From contig CALIYX010000009.1 of assembly GCA_938049335.1 (NCBI GenBank), positions 1-64,000 of the forward strand: a stretch of DNA of 64,000 bases, read 5' to 3'. The stretch's first letter is position 1. The number at the start of each line of letters is the position of its first letter. Below the pieces are notes generated by a model, which was not told the origin of the DNA, made no database searches, and was given only the letters and a program-made list of their open reading frames with translations. The position numbers and the translations under genes are program-made. This DNA comes from an uncultured Clostridia bacterium. GTDB taxonomy: Bacteria > Bacillota > Clostridia > Peptostreptococcales > Anaerovoracaceae. Below, one piece after another: positions 53,298-61,923 of the stretch.

Positions 53298-53344
53298 TTG
53301 TGGTCTAGTGTAACTTCCCACCTTTTATATAAAAATCGCTTAAA

Positions 53345-53386
53345 CAAAGAAAATAGCAGCTCTAGCGTTATGCCAAGGCTGCTACT
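53345..53386 (-). terminator. Terminator of the fatty-acid operon
   Basis: TAGCAGC (53354-53360) pairs with GCTGCTA (53378-53384), followed on the minus strand by TTTTCTTTGTTT, 20 bases after the marR stop. Confidence 0.8.
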
Positions 53387-53406
53387 TTGATACATATTCA
53401 CATAAA

Positions 53407-53889
53407 TTAAGCTTTCGCTCCTCTGAGTTTACGCTTTCTAATCGCAACGCTATGGAAGCTATCTGCCTCTTGGGTCAGTTCCTTTGCAACTACTTCTAAA
53501 ATTTCGTCGAGCTTTTCGACATCCTCCTCTGAGAATCTCTCCTTGATGCGGTCGCAAACGATTCCGATATAGTCATAGACCATACCGTAGTTTTTGGTGT
53601 ACTTATCAGTTGCTTCGAGGTAGTACTCTCTGCGATCGGTTTCACCGCGCTTCTTGTTGATATATCCCTTTTTGATAAGGCTGTTTACTCTGTATGTCGC
53701 ATTAGGCGAAGACATATGTGCTGCGTCGGCAAATGCATTTACAGTTGGCTCTTTTAGGGCTGTGATTATCTCCATGCAGATAACCTCAAATGCAGATAGT
53801 GCATCATCGTCACCATCATCATTAAATGCCTTATCGTACAAGAGCAGTTTGAATTTGTCATAAACATGCGAAAAATTTTCTTTCAGCAT
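53407..53889 (-). CDS. MarR-family regulator of the fatty-acid locus, FabT-like
   Basis: A 160-residue winged-helix protein. VNAFADAAHMSSPNATYRVNSLIKKG holds the recognition helix (segment split: FADAAHMSSPNATYR), and TDRREYYLEATDKY the wing. Its place as last gene of the fab operon, 12 bases after fabZ, suggests control of fatty-acid synthesis like FabT. FabT in streptococci is at the other end of the operon, so orthology is not assured. Confidence 0.75.
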   Translation of the reverse strand: MLKENFSHVYDKFKLLLYDKAFNDDGDDDALSAFEVICMEIITALKEPTVNAFADAAHMSSPNATYRVNSLIKKGYINKKRGETDRREYYLEATDKYTKNYGMVYDYIGIVCDRIKERFSEEDVEKLDEILEVVAKELTQEADSFHSVAIRKRKLRGAKA

Positions 53890-53901
53890 ATATCTCTCCC
53901 A

Positions 53902-54327
53902 TCATCCTATTGCGAATGAAATCTCCCCACTGCAAGCTACTTCACCATCCACGGTCGCAACCACATTTCCGAAGCCTACGTTACCGCGGCTCTTAATGAT
54001 TTCGCATTCCAGCGTCAAAACATCCCCTGGAACTACCTGTCTCTTAAATCGGCAGTTTTTGACTCCGCCGAAGAAGGCTAGCTTTCCTTTGTTCTCCTCA
54101 GCGCATAAAATTGCGCAAGCACCAGTCTGAGCCAGAGCCTCGAGGATCAAAACCCCTGGCATGACAGCCTTCTGTGGAAAGTGACCTAGGAAATGCATTT
54201 CGTTCTGTGATACGCACTTAATTCCCTTGGCAAACTTACCTGGCTCCATATCCGTAATCCTGTCGACAAGAAGGAAAGGATATCTGTGAGGAAGAATTTC
54301 TTTTATCTGTTCTGAATTAAGAGTCAT
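53902..54327 (-). CDS. fabZ: 3-hydroxyacyl-ACP dehydratase
   Basis: A 141-residue hot-dog enzyme removing water from 3-hydroxyacyl-ACP. HFPQKAVMPGVLILEALAQ carries the catalytic histidine and glutamate. AAGGAG precedes the ATG. No fabA-type isomerase is present in this operon. Confidence 0.95.
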   Translation of the reverse strand: MTLNSEQIKEILPHRYPFLLVDRITDMEPGKFAKGIKCVSQNEMHFLGHFPQKAVMPGVLILEALAQTGACAILCAEENKGKLAFFGGVKNCRFKRQVVPGDVLTLECEIIKSRGNVGFGNVVATVDGEVACSGEISFAIG

Positions 54328-54348
54328 CTTAATCTCCTTTATTTTACA

Positions 54349-55581
54349 CTAAACTCTCTTGAAAATCAAAGACGCATTATGTCCACCAAATCCGAGTGAA
54401 TTTGACATAGCGTATTCGCTGTCAAAAGCTACTCCCTCGTTAGGACAAATCTTGAGATCGCAGTCCTCATCTGGCACTTTATATCCTACTGTAGGAGGTG
54501 CAAATTGGTCTTCTAGAGCCTTAATTGCCATTACAGCTTCAATGGCTCCACTCGCACCGAGAAGGTGTCCAGTCATCGACTTTGTTGATGAGATCAAAAG
54601 CTCCTTGCTGTGCTCACCGAAGGCAAGCTTAACTGCCTTGGTCTCACCCTTATCATTAAGTGGTGTTCCTGTTCCGTGAGCGTTTATATATCCCACTTCG
54701 CTAGGCTCTATTCCTGCATCTCTAATAGCTAAGGTCATGCAGTCAGCAGCTCCGCTACCATCTTCGAGCGGTGCAGTCATATGGTTTGCATCGCAGCTAG
54801 CACCGTAGCCAGCAATCTCGCCGAGAATCTTAGCTCCTCTCTTAACCGCATGCTCATACTCCTCAAGGATTAGGATTCCGCTTCCCTCACCCATTACAAA
54901 GCCGCTTCTCTCCTTATCAAAAGGAATTGATGCGCGAGCCGAATCATCTGAATCTGAAAGCGCCTTCATAGAAGCAAATCCACCTATTCCTAGCTCACAG
55001 ATACAGCTTTCTGCACCTCCGCAAGCCATCACATCTGAATATCCATCTCTTATGTGGTGGAAAGCAGCTCCTATCGAATCTGAAGCTGATGCGCAGGCTG
55101 TAACAACGCATGTGCAGCTTCCCTTAAAGCCTAGTTTGATAGCTATCATTCCTGCTGCCATGTTAGTGATACTTGATGGAACAAATAGAGGTGAAACTCT
55201 ATCGTAGCCATGCTTATCTCCTCTTAGGCATTCACGCTGGATTACTGGAAGTCCACCGATTCCGCTAGCAACATTTACGCCGCATCTTAGCGCATCTTCT
55301 TTTGACATATCAAGACCGCTCTGCTTAAAAGCCTCCTCTGCCGCATAGAGAGCAAACTGCGTGAATCTAGCTGTTCTTCTAGCTTCCATCTTGTCCATGA
55401 TTTCGCAAGGGTCAAAGTCCTTGACCTCACCTGCGATTTTTACCTTTGATTCCTCAGTGTCAAACTGAGTAATGACGTCAATGCCTAGCTTTCCAGCCTT
55501 GGCGTTTTCCCACATATTTGAGCTTCCGATTCCTATAGGGGAAACTGCTCCGATACCTGTAACAACAACTCTTCTCTTCAT
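54349..55581 (-). CDS. fabF: 3-oxoacyl-ACP synthase II
   Basis: A 410-residue condensing enzyme. The Cys-His-His triad is visible in VVTACASASDSIG, NAHGTGTPLND and KSMTGHLLGASG. It elongates acyl-ACP with malonyl-ACP. GGAGG precedes the start. Confidence 0.96.
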   Translation of the reverse strand: MKRRVVVTGIGAVSPIGIGSSNMWENAKAGKLGIDVITQFDTEESKVKIAGEVKDFDPCEIMDKMEARRTARFTQFALYAAEEAFKQSGLDMSKEDALRCGVNVASGIGGLPVIQRECLRGDKHGYDRVSPLFVPSSITNMAAGMIAIKLGFKGSCTCVVTACASASDSIGAAFHHIRDGYSDVMACGGAESCICELGIGGFASMKALSDSDDSARASIPFDKERSGFVMGEGSGILILEEYEHAVKRGAKILGEIAGYGASCDANHMTAPLEDGSGAADCMTLAIRDAGIEPSEVGYINAHGTGTPLNDKGETKAVKLAFGEHSKELLISSTKSMTGHLLGASGAIEAVMAIKALEDQFAPPTVGYKVPDEDCDLKICPNEGVAFDSEYAMSNSLGFGGHNASLIFKRV

Positions 55582-55590
55582 AATTTCCTC

Positions 55591-56328
55591 CTACATGGCC
55601 ATTCCGCCATCGACCTTGAGAACCTCTCCGGTGATGTATCCAGACTCTTCAGTCGTCAAAAATAGAATTGCACTTGCAACATCTGCTGTAGTTCCAGCTC
55701 TTCCCATTGGAATGTTGCTCTGAAGCTTTTCTGCTGCCTCTTCAGGTATAGCATCTGTCATTGCAGTGCTAATAAATCCTGGTGCAACAGCGTTTACAGT
55801 AACGCCTCTGCCTGCTAGCTCTCTAGCAAAGCTCTTTGTCATACCTATAATTCCAGCCTTTGCTGCAGCATAGTTTACCTGACCTGCATTTCCGACAATT
55901 CCTGTGACAGAAGAAATATTTACGATTCTTCCATATCTCTTTCTCATCATCACAGACGCAGCTGCTTTAATCATATAGAAAGGTCCATAAAGATTTGTCT
56001 TAACTACGCTATCAAAGTCCTCTGCACTCATTCTCACGCCAAGTCCATCCCTTGTGATACCAGCGTTGTTTACAAGAATATCAAGTCTTCCTAGCTCGCT
56101 TATAGCTAGATCTACGATTGCCTTGCACTCCTCTTCGCTTGAGACATCACCCTTTGCTAGGATTGCCTTAGCGCCTGCTTCCTCACAGAGTCTCTTTGTC
56201 TCTAGAGCAGCATCCTCGCTTCTGCTGTAGTTGATTACAACATCAACACCGCTTTGCGCTAGCTTTACCGCAGCCTCTCTTCCGATACCTCTTCCGGCAC
56301 CTGTAACTATTGCAACTCTATTTCCCAT
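55591..56328 (-). CDS. fabG: 3-oxoacyl-ACP reductase
   Basis: A 245-residue short-chain dehydrogenase with NADPH motif GAGRGIGREA, NNAG, the serine in NISSVTG and YAAAKAG. It reduces 3-oxoacyl-ACP. It lies 5 bases after fabD and 9 bases before fabF. Confidence 0.96.
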   Translation of the reverse strand: MGNRVAIVTGAGRGIGREAAVKLAQSGVDVVINYSRSEDAALETKRLCEEAGAKAILAKGDVSSEEECKAIVDLAISELGRLDILVNNAGITRDGLGVRMSAEDFDSVVKTNLYGPFYMIKAAASVMMRKRYGRIVNISSVTGIVGNAGQVNYAAAKAGIIGMTKSFARELAGRGVTVNAVAPGFISTAMTDAIPEEAAEKLQSNIPMGRAGTTADVASAILFLTTEESGYITGEVLKVDGGMAM

Positions 56329-56333
56329 ATTGA

Positions 56334-57257
56334 TTACCTTCCTAACTCTTCAATAGCCTGGCGAAGCTCATCAGCTGTAGTTATGCTAATTGTCTTCACC
56401 GAGCGATCTACCTTTTTGATAAATCCAGATAGTGCATTTCCTGGACCTATTTCAACAAAGTATGTAACCCCAAGCTCTATCAGCTTTCTGATTATCTTCT
56501 CCATCAAAACACCAGACTGAACCTGCTTTGATAGAAGCTCTGAGATTGACTCATCTGCCTGCTTTAAATCTCCTGTGTAGTTGAACAAAACAGGAAATTC
56601 CTCTTCACCTAGATTAAATTCCTTTGTCTTCTCAAGGAGAGCATCTCCAACTGGCTTCATGTATGATGTGTGGAAAGGTCCTGAAACTGATAATGGCATG
56701 ACTCTTCTTGCACCCTTTTCTAGGGCAAGCTCAGATGCCTTAGCTACTGCTGAAGCCTCACCCGAAATTACAATCTGACCAGGACAGTTGACATTTGTTA
56801 TCTCGACCTTTTTATCCCCATTTGATGCCTGCTTGCAGCACTCTGTAAGCGGCTCCTGCTCTAGTCCAAGAACAGCGGCCATGCTTGAATCTACGTCCTT
56901 TGATGCCTTTACCATCTCGTTTGCTCTAAACTGAACTAGCTTTAGCGCATCCTCGTATTTAAAAACGCCTGCACTGCACAAGGCTGTGTATTCTCCAAGA
57001 CTTAGACCTGCTGCAAAATCAGGTTTAATTCCGTTCTCTTTTAGTACGCTGTAAATTCCCATACCGAAAGTCAAGAGAATTGGCTGCGTGTTTTGGGTCT
57101 GAGAAAGGTCCTCCATGCTTCCATCAAATGCGATGCTTCTCTGCTCAGCTGGCAGTTTGTCAAAGCAATTTTTAAATCCTTCAAACTCAGCGTACAAATC
57201 TTTGCCCATCCCTGGTTTCTGACTTCCCTGTCCAGCAAATAAAAAAGCTGTTTTCAT
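56334..57257 (-). CDS. fabD: Malonyl-CoA:ACP transacylase
   Basis: A 307-residue acyltransferase. FAGQGSQKPGMG opens it, GLSLGEYTAL carries the nucleophilic serine and SGPFHTSYM the histidine. It loads malonyl groups on AcpP. GAGGAG precedes the start. Confidence 0.96.
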   Translation of the reverse strand: MKTAFLFAGQGSQKPGMGKDLYAEFEGFKNCFDKLPAEQRSIAFDGSMEDLSQTQNTQPILLTFGMGIYSVLKENGIKPDFAAGLSLGEYTALCSAGVFKYEDALKLVQFRANEMVKASKDVDSSMAAVLGLEQEPLTECCKQASNGDKKVEITNVNCPGQIVISGEASAVAKASELALEKGARRVMPLSVSGPFHTSYMKPVGDALLEKTKEFNLGEEEFPVLFNYTGDLKQADESISELLSKQVQSGVLMEKIIRKLIELGVTYFVEIGPGNALSGFIKKVDRSVKTISITTADELRQAIEELGR

Positions 57258-57278
57258 TTTGTTCTCCTCGCTTAATAT

Positions 57279-58334
57279 TTATTCAAATCCCTTTGACAGT
57301 TCATCCATAAGGTCCTTGACTTTAACTATTTTATCTATTCTTCCGCAGTTTTCACCGCTGAAGAAAAGTCCGTTTTCTTCGTCTCCATTAAATCCTGCTA
57401 TCAAAGCCGCGCTTATGCAGTACGGCGTCGTCTTAGGGTCGCATGTGCTTATACAATTTATGCAGCGACTTGGCGCCTTTCGACCTTCCTTTTCGACCTG
57501 CTCGTGAAGAGCTGATTTTAGTGCTCTTCCTGGAAGCCCTACAGGACTTTGTATGATTTTTATATCCTCAGCCTTCGCTTTCACGATTTTATCCTTGAAT
57601 CCCTGACTTGCATCGCACTCCTCACAGGCGATGAACCTCGTTCCCATCTGAACTCCGTAGGCTCCGCACTTAAGTACTTCTTTGATATCATCTGCATCAA
57701 AGATGCCTCCTGCAGCAAAGACAGGTATATCTCCACAGACCTTGACGACATCTGAGACTATCTCGGTCAGAGGCTGATGGCTTTTGTTTAGCAATTCCTC
57801 TTTCTTAAAACCTAGATGTCCGCCTGCTCCTGAGCCTTCAACAACTATGAAGTCAGGTTTTCTTTCACATTTTTTATTCCAGCTTCTCACGATCAAAGCT
57901 GCCGCCTTGGCACTCGAGACAATCGGAGCTATTAGGACATCTTTGCCATCAACTATTTCAGGTAGGGCAAGGGGGAGCCCAGCACCCGATATGATCGCAT
58001 CTATTCCTTCTCTGACAGCAGCCTCGATACATTCCCTATAGTCAGTAGTTACAGTCATAGCATTTATGGCTATCATTCCTCTACCATTAGCAATTTCCTT
58101 AGCAATTTGTATCTCTTTTCTAAGGGCACGCACATCTGCCTCTACATGATTCTGATAGAAATCTTCCTCACGAAAGCCGATTAAAGCAGTTGAAATAACA
58201 CCCATACCACCGCAAGCTGCGACGCTTCCGGCGAGCTTTCCCATGGATATACCAACTCCCATACCGCCCTGAATAACTGGAATTTCGAGCTTATCACTAA
58301 AAACTTTAGCAAACGCTCTATTTGCAAAACTCAT
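57279..58334 (-). CDS. FabK/nitronate-monooxygenase-like flavoprotein with C-terminal Cys motif
   Basis: A 351-residue TIM-barrel FMN protein. IPVIQGGMGVGISMG and VEGSGAGGHLG are conserved FMN/catalytic segments, and FAAGGIFDADDI the second FMN site. Unlike the fabK next to it, it ends with RCINCISTCDPKTTPYC and a later cysteine, a possible metal or Fe-S site. The ATG at 58334 has GAGG 9 bases before it and overlaps fabK by 17 bases. It could be a second enoyl reductase or a nitronate monooxygenase serving the operon. Confidence 0.75.
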   Translation of the reverse strand: MSFANRAFAKVFSDKLEIPVIQGGMGVGISMGKLAGSVAACGGMGVISTALIGFREEDFYQNHVEADVRALRKEIQIAKEIANGRGMIAINAMTVTTDYRECIEAAVREGIDAIISGAGLPLALPEIVDGKDVLIAPIVSSAKAAALIVRSWNKKCERKPDFIVVEGSGAGGHLGFKKEELLNKSHQPLTEIVSDVVKVCGDIPVFAAGGIFDADDIKEVLKCGAYGVQMGTRFIACEECDASQGFKDKIVKAKAEDIKIIQSPVGLPGRALKSALHEQVEKEGRKAPSRCINCISTCDPKTTPYCISAALIAGFNGDEENGLFFSGENCGRIDKIVKVKDLMDELSKGFE

Positions 58335-59244
58335 TCTTACATTCCTCATATTCTCTCATCATTTGCTCGAAAATACTGCGAAGTGGTTTCACTTCTTTGA
58401 CAAGCGCTGACACCTGACCAGCCATCAGCGAGCCTCTCTTGACATCACCCTCGTGAACGGCTCTTCTAAGTGCGCCAAGCGTATATTTTTCGAGCTCCAT
58501 TAGGTCTGCACCAGCCTGTTCTCTCTCTAGGTACTCCTGAGCCATAGGATTTTTGATGACTCTCACAGGAGCTCCTGAGTTTCTTCCTGTAACGATAGTG
58601 CTTCTATCCTTTGCCTTGATAACGGCATCCTTATAGTTTTGGTGGATAGGACACTCCTCGCTTGCAAGCAGTACAGTGCCGACCTGAATTCCCGTAGCTC
58701 CAAGGAGCTCTGCAGCAGCCATCTGACGTCCGCTGGCTATACCACCGGCAGCTACAACTGGAACGCTCACTGCATCTACAATCTGCGGAACCAGAACCAT
58801 GGTTGTTATTTCACCGATGTGCCCACCGCTTTCGCAGCCTTCAGCTATCATGCCATCAGCACCCATAGATTCAAGTCTCTTAGCAAGTGCAACCGATGAA
58901 ACAACAGGGAACACTTTGATGCCCTTACTCTTCCAAAGCTCGATGTACTTACCAGGATTTCCTGCACCAGTTGTTACGAGAGATGCGCCCGACTCAGCGA
59001 TAACATCTGTCATTCTTTCTACATCAGGATTCATCATCATTAGGTTAATGCCAAAAGGTCTATCTGTCTTTGCTCTAACAGCATCGATTTCGGCCTTTAG
59101 CATCTCAGCATTCATAGCTCCAGTACCGATGATTCCCATGGCACCCGCATTTGATACGTCAGCTGCAAATGAACCAGTAGCAACCTGTGCCATGCCTCCC
59201 TGAAAAATTGGAAATTCTATATCAAAAATTTTATTTAAATTCAT
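58318..59244 (-). CDS. fabK: Enoyl-ACP reductase II
   Basis: A 308-residue FMN enzyme completing each elongation cycle. FPIFQGGMAQVATG, EGCESGGHIGE and VVAAGGIASGRQMA are FabK signatures. No fabI is present. The ATG at 59244 is preferred to a TTG two codons earlier. It starts 11 bases after fabH. Confidence 0.93.
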   Translation of the reverse strand: MNLNKIFDIEFPIFQGGMAQVATGSFAADVSNAGAMGIIGTGAMNAEMLKAEIDAVRAKTDRPFGINLMMMNPDVERMTDVIAESGASLVTTGAGNPGKYIELWKSKGIKVFPVVSSVALAKRLESMGADGMIAEGCESGGHIGEITTMVLVPQIVDAVSVPVVAAGGIASGRQMAAAELLGATGIQVGTVLLASEECPIHQNYKDAVIKAKDRSTIVTGRNSGAPVRVIKNPMAQEYLEREQAGADLMELEKYTLGALRRAVHEGDVKRGSLMAGQVSALVKEVKPLRSIFEQMMREYEECKNEFCK

Positions 59245-59255
59245 ATTCAATCCCC

Positions 59256-60194
59256 TTATGCCCTAAAAAGCATTCCTCCATAAGTTAGTCCTGCGCCAAA
59301 TCCAACGCTTACTGCTAGCATTCCGGGCTTAAGAAGGCCCTTATCCCTCATGTCAGCCATTGCGATTGCAACGCTGGCTGCCGAGGTATTTCCGTATTCC
59401 TCTAAATCCATGAAGCATTTTTCAATAGGAACGCCTAGCTTTGAGGCAATGCTTCTGATAATGCGCTTGTTAGCCTGGTGGAAGATGAAGAAATCAACAT
59501 CGTCCTTATTCACACCGTTTTGATCTAGGAGTTCCTTGGTTACCTCCGGAATCTTGTTTACCGCAAATCTATAGACCTCTTGTCCCTGCATGCTAATTCT
59601 CTGCTCAAATCTCTCGCAGTATAGGACCTCAGAATCTGAAATTACACCTTCTAGGTGTGCAAAGAAGCCATCCTCTCTCAAGGTACATACGGCAGCGCCA
59701 GCACCGTCTCCAAAGAGCACATCTGTCCCTCTGTCCTTCATGCTCATGAAGCTGCTTATAGTTTCACTTCCGACCAGCAAAATGTTCTGGTAGCTTCCTG
59801 TATGAAGAAGGGCATTTGCCACGATTGCTCCATATATGAAGCCTGAGCAAGCACCGTTCACATCTGTAGCAAGCACATCTTCTCTTAGCCCGAGCATACC
59901 GCAAATCTCTGTAGCAACTCCTGGAGTTGCCTTATCTGCTGTAAATGTGCATACGATTACCGCATCTATATCACGAGCAGATAGTCCTGATTCCTCTATA
60001 GCCTTAAGCGATGCTTCGCAGGCGATGTCTGCATTGCTTTGCCCGTCTGCAAACCATCTGCTTTCGATACCGCTCTTTTCTCTAATCCATTCGTCACTTG
60101 TGTCCATGATTTTAGCTAGGTCGTCGTTTAGAACCTTTCTCTTGCCGTGAGCAAGTCCAGTTCCTATAAACTTCATAGCAAGCTTTTCTTTCAT
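59256..60194 (-). CDS. fabH: 3-oxoacyl-ACP synthase III
   Basis: A 312-residue condensing enzyme that starts fatty-acid synthesis from acetyl-CoA (or branched primers) and malonyl-ACP. Catalytic Cys, His and Asn are in NGACSGFIYG, FHQANKRI and YGNTSAAS. The ATG at 60194 or 60197 is used; MKFIGTG at 60176 is another possible start. Confidence 0.95.
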   Translation of the reverse strand: MKEKLAMKFIGTGLAHGKRKVLNDDLAKIMDTSDEWIREKSGIESRWFADGQSNADIACEASLKAIEESGLSARDIDAVIVCTFTADKATPGVATEICGMLGLREDVLATDVNGACSGFIYGAIVANALLHTGSYQNILLVGSETISSFMSMKDRGTDVLFGDGAGAAVCTLREDGFFAHLEGVISDSEVLYCERFEQRISMQGQEVYRFAVNKIPEVTKELLDQNGVNKDDVDFFIFHQANKRIIRSIASKLGVPIEKCFMDLEEYGNTSAASVAIAMADMRDKGLLKPGMLAVSVGFGAGLTYGGMLFRA

Positions 60195-60198
60195 CATA

Positions 60199-61923
60199 CT
60201 AAATAAGTTCCTTTCCGACCTTACGCAGCCTGTGATATCTCTGCTTTACGATGTCATCTCCACTTATCTTCATCAGTCTTGCGAGGTTCCCTGCAAGTGC
60301 AGCATCTAGTCTCTTAAATACTGGCTCGCTGTTTTCGTGAGCACCTTCACCATCCTCTTTGATGATGTAGTCGCATATGCCCATCTCCTTGAGCTCTGGT
60401 GCTGTCATCTTCATGTTCTCACAAGCTTCCTTCCACTTTGAAGCATCCTTGTATAAAATCGAAGCAAAGCCCTCTGGTGAAAGTATTGAAAATACGCTAT
60501 TTTCTAGCATTATCATGCAGTCGCCAAAGCCTATTGCAAGAGCGCCTCCGCTTCCGCCTTCACCTATGAAGACATTTACGACTGGTACTCTTAGCCTGCT
60601 AAGCGTTAGAAGGCAATGAGCAATCGCACTGCCCTGGCCGTTCTCCTCAGCCTCTTTACCTGGATATGCACCAGGAGTATCGACAAAGGTAATGATAGGA
60701 AGTCCAAATCTCTCAGCATGCTTCATGAGTCTTTCGGCCTTGCGATAGCCTTCTGGATTTGGCATTCCGAATCTGTGACTTATCTTCTCGTCAAGACTCT
60801 TTCCACGCTCCTGTGCTATGACAAGAACAGGCACTCCGTGAAATCTTCCGACACCTCCTACAATAGAGACATCCTCTCCATGAAGCCTGTCTCCACCAAA
60901 CTCGCAGAAGTCAGAAATTAATCTATCGATATAATCCCTGCCTGTAGGCCTAGTCTCGATTCTCGCTATCAAAACACGTTCATCTGCACTGCGGCTTGAA
61001 ATAGCCTCGTCTAGTTCTCTAGCTAGTTCTTTTTTGTCTGAAGAAGCAAGCTGACTTTTCTTTCCTTTTTGGTGGAGTGAAATGAGCTTAGCAATGTAGC
61101 TTTTCAGCTCTGCTCTTGGAACTACCCCGTCCAAGAGACCATGCTCGTAGAGGAATTCCGCACTTTGGAAACCCTCAGGTAGCTTTTCACCGATAGTTTG
61201 ACTAATGACCCTAGGACCTGCAAAGCCGATGAGTGCTCCGGGCTCTGCAAGTTGAATATCGCCAAGGGAAGCAAAGCTCGCCGTGACGCCACCCGTTGTC
61301 GGATTTGTCATGACCGAAATGAATAGGCCTCCCGCCTCACGTAGCTTACCAATAGCGGCTGAGGTCTTTGCCATCTGCATCAGAGACAGCATTCCCTCCT
61401 GCATTCTTGCACCTCCAGAAGCTGAAAAAATAACGAGCGGAAGCTTTTTCTTTGTCGCATATTCAGCAGCCCTTGTAACCTTCTCGCCTACAGCCATGCC
61501 CATGCTAGCCATCATAAATCTAGAATCCATGACACAGATAACTGCTTTGTGTCCGTCTATCTTGCAGGTTCCAGTGACTACAGCCTCAGGCATATCAGTC
61601 TTCTTTTCCACCTCTGAAAGCTTATCTTCGTATTCAGGAAAATCGAGTGGATTGTACCCCTTTATCCATCTTCCGAACTCTCTGAAGCTGTCCTCATCGC
61701 AGATGTACTTGATGCGTACTCTTGCTGCGATATTCTTATACTTTCCGCACTCAGGACACTCGTATAGATTGTCTCTCCACTCATTCTTTGGCGCCTGAAA
61801 TCCGCAGCCCTTACACTCTACTATTTCGTTTTCACTGCGTATCTCCTCAAGCGTCGCTGATGATTTGCTGATTTTCTTAACAAATCTAAGCAGCTTTATC
61901 TTGTCGCCTAAAATCTTTTCCAT
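60199..61923 (-). CDS. accDA: Acetyl-CoA carboxylase carboxyltransferase, fused beta-alpha subunits
   Basis: A 574-residue fusion. Residues 1-280 are AccD, with the zinc ribbon CKGCGFQAP then CPECGKY and the crotonase-like core SASGGARMQEGMLSLMQ. Residues about 300-574 are AccA, with RIETRPTGRDYIDRL and FVDTPGAYPGKEAEE. It transfers carboxyl from biotin to acetyl-CoA. AccD and AccA are separate proteins in most bacteria, so this fusion fixes 1:1 stoichiometry. There is no stop or frameshift between the halves. It overlaps accC by one base. Confidence 0.93.
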   Translation of the reverse strand: MEKILGDKIKLLRFVKKISKSSATLEEIRSENEIVECKGCGFQAPKNEWRDNLYECPECGKYKNIAARVRIKYICDEDSFREFGRWIKGYNPLDFPEYEDKLSEVEKKTDMPEAVVTGTCKIDGHKAVICVMDSRFMMASMGMAVGEKVTRAAEYATKKKLPLVIFSASGGARMQEGMLSLMQMAKTSAAIGKLREAGGLFISVMTNPTTGGVTASFASLGDIQLAEPGALIGFAGPRVISQTIGEKLPEGFQSAEFLYEHGLLDGVVPRAELKSYIAKLISLHQKGKKSQLASSDKKELARELDEAISSRSADERVLIARIETRPTGRDYIDRLISDFCEFGGDRLHGEDVSIVGGVGRFHGVPVLVIAQERGKSLDEKISHRFGMPNPEGYRKAERLMKHAERFGLPIITFVDTPGAYPGKEAEENGQGSAIAHCLLTLSRLRVPVVNVFIGEGGSGGALAIGFGDCMIMLENSVFSILSPEGFASILYKDASKWKEACENMKMTAPELKEMGICDYIIKEDGEGAHENSEPVFKRLDAALAGNLARLMKISGDDIVKQRYHRLRKVGKELI

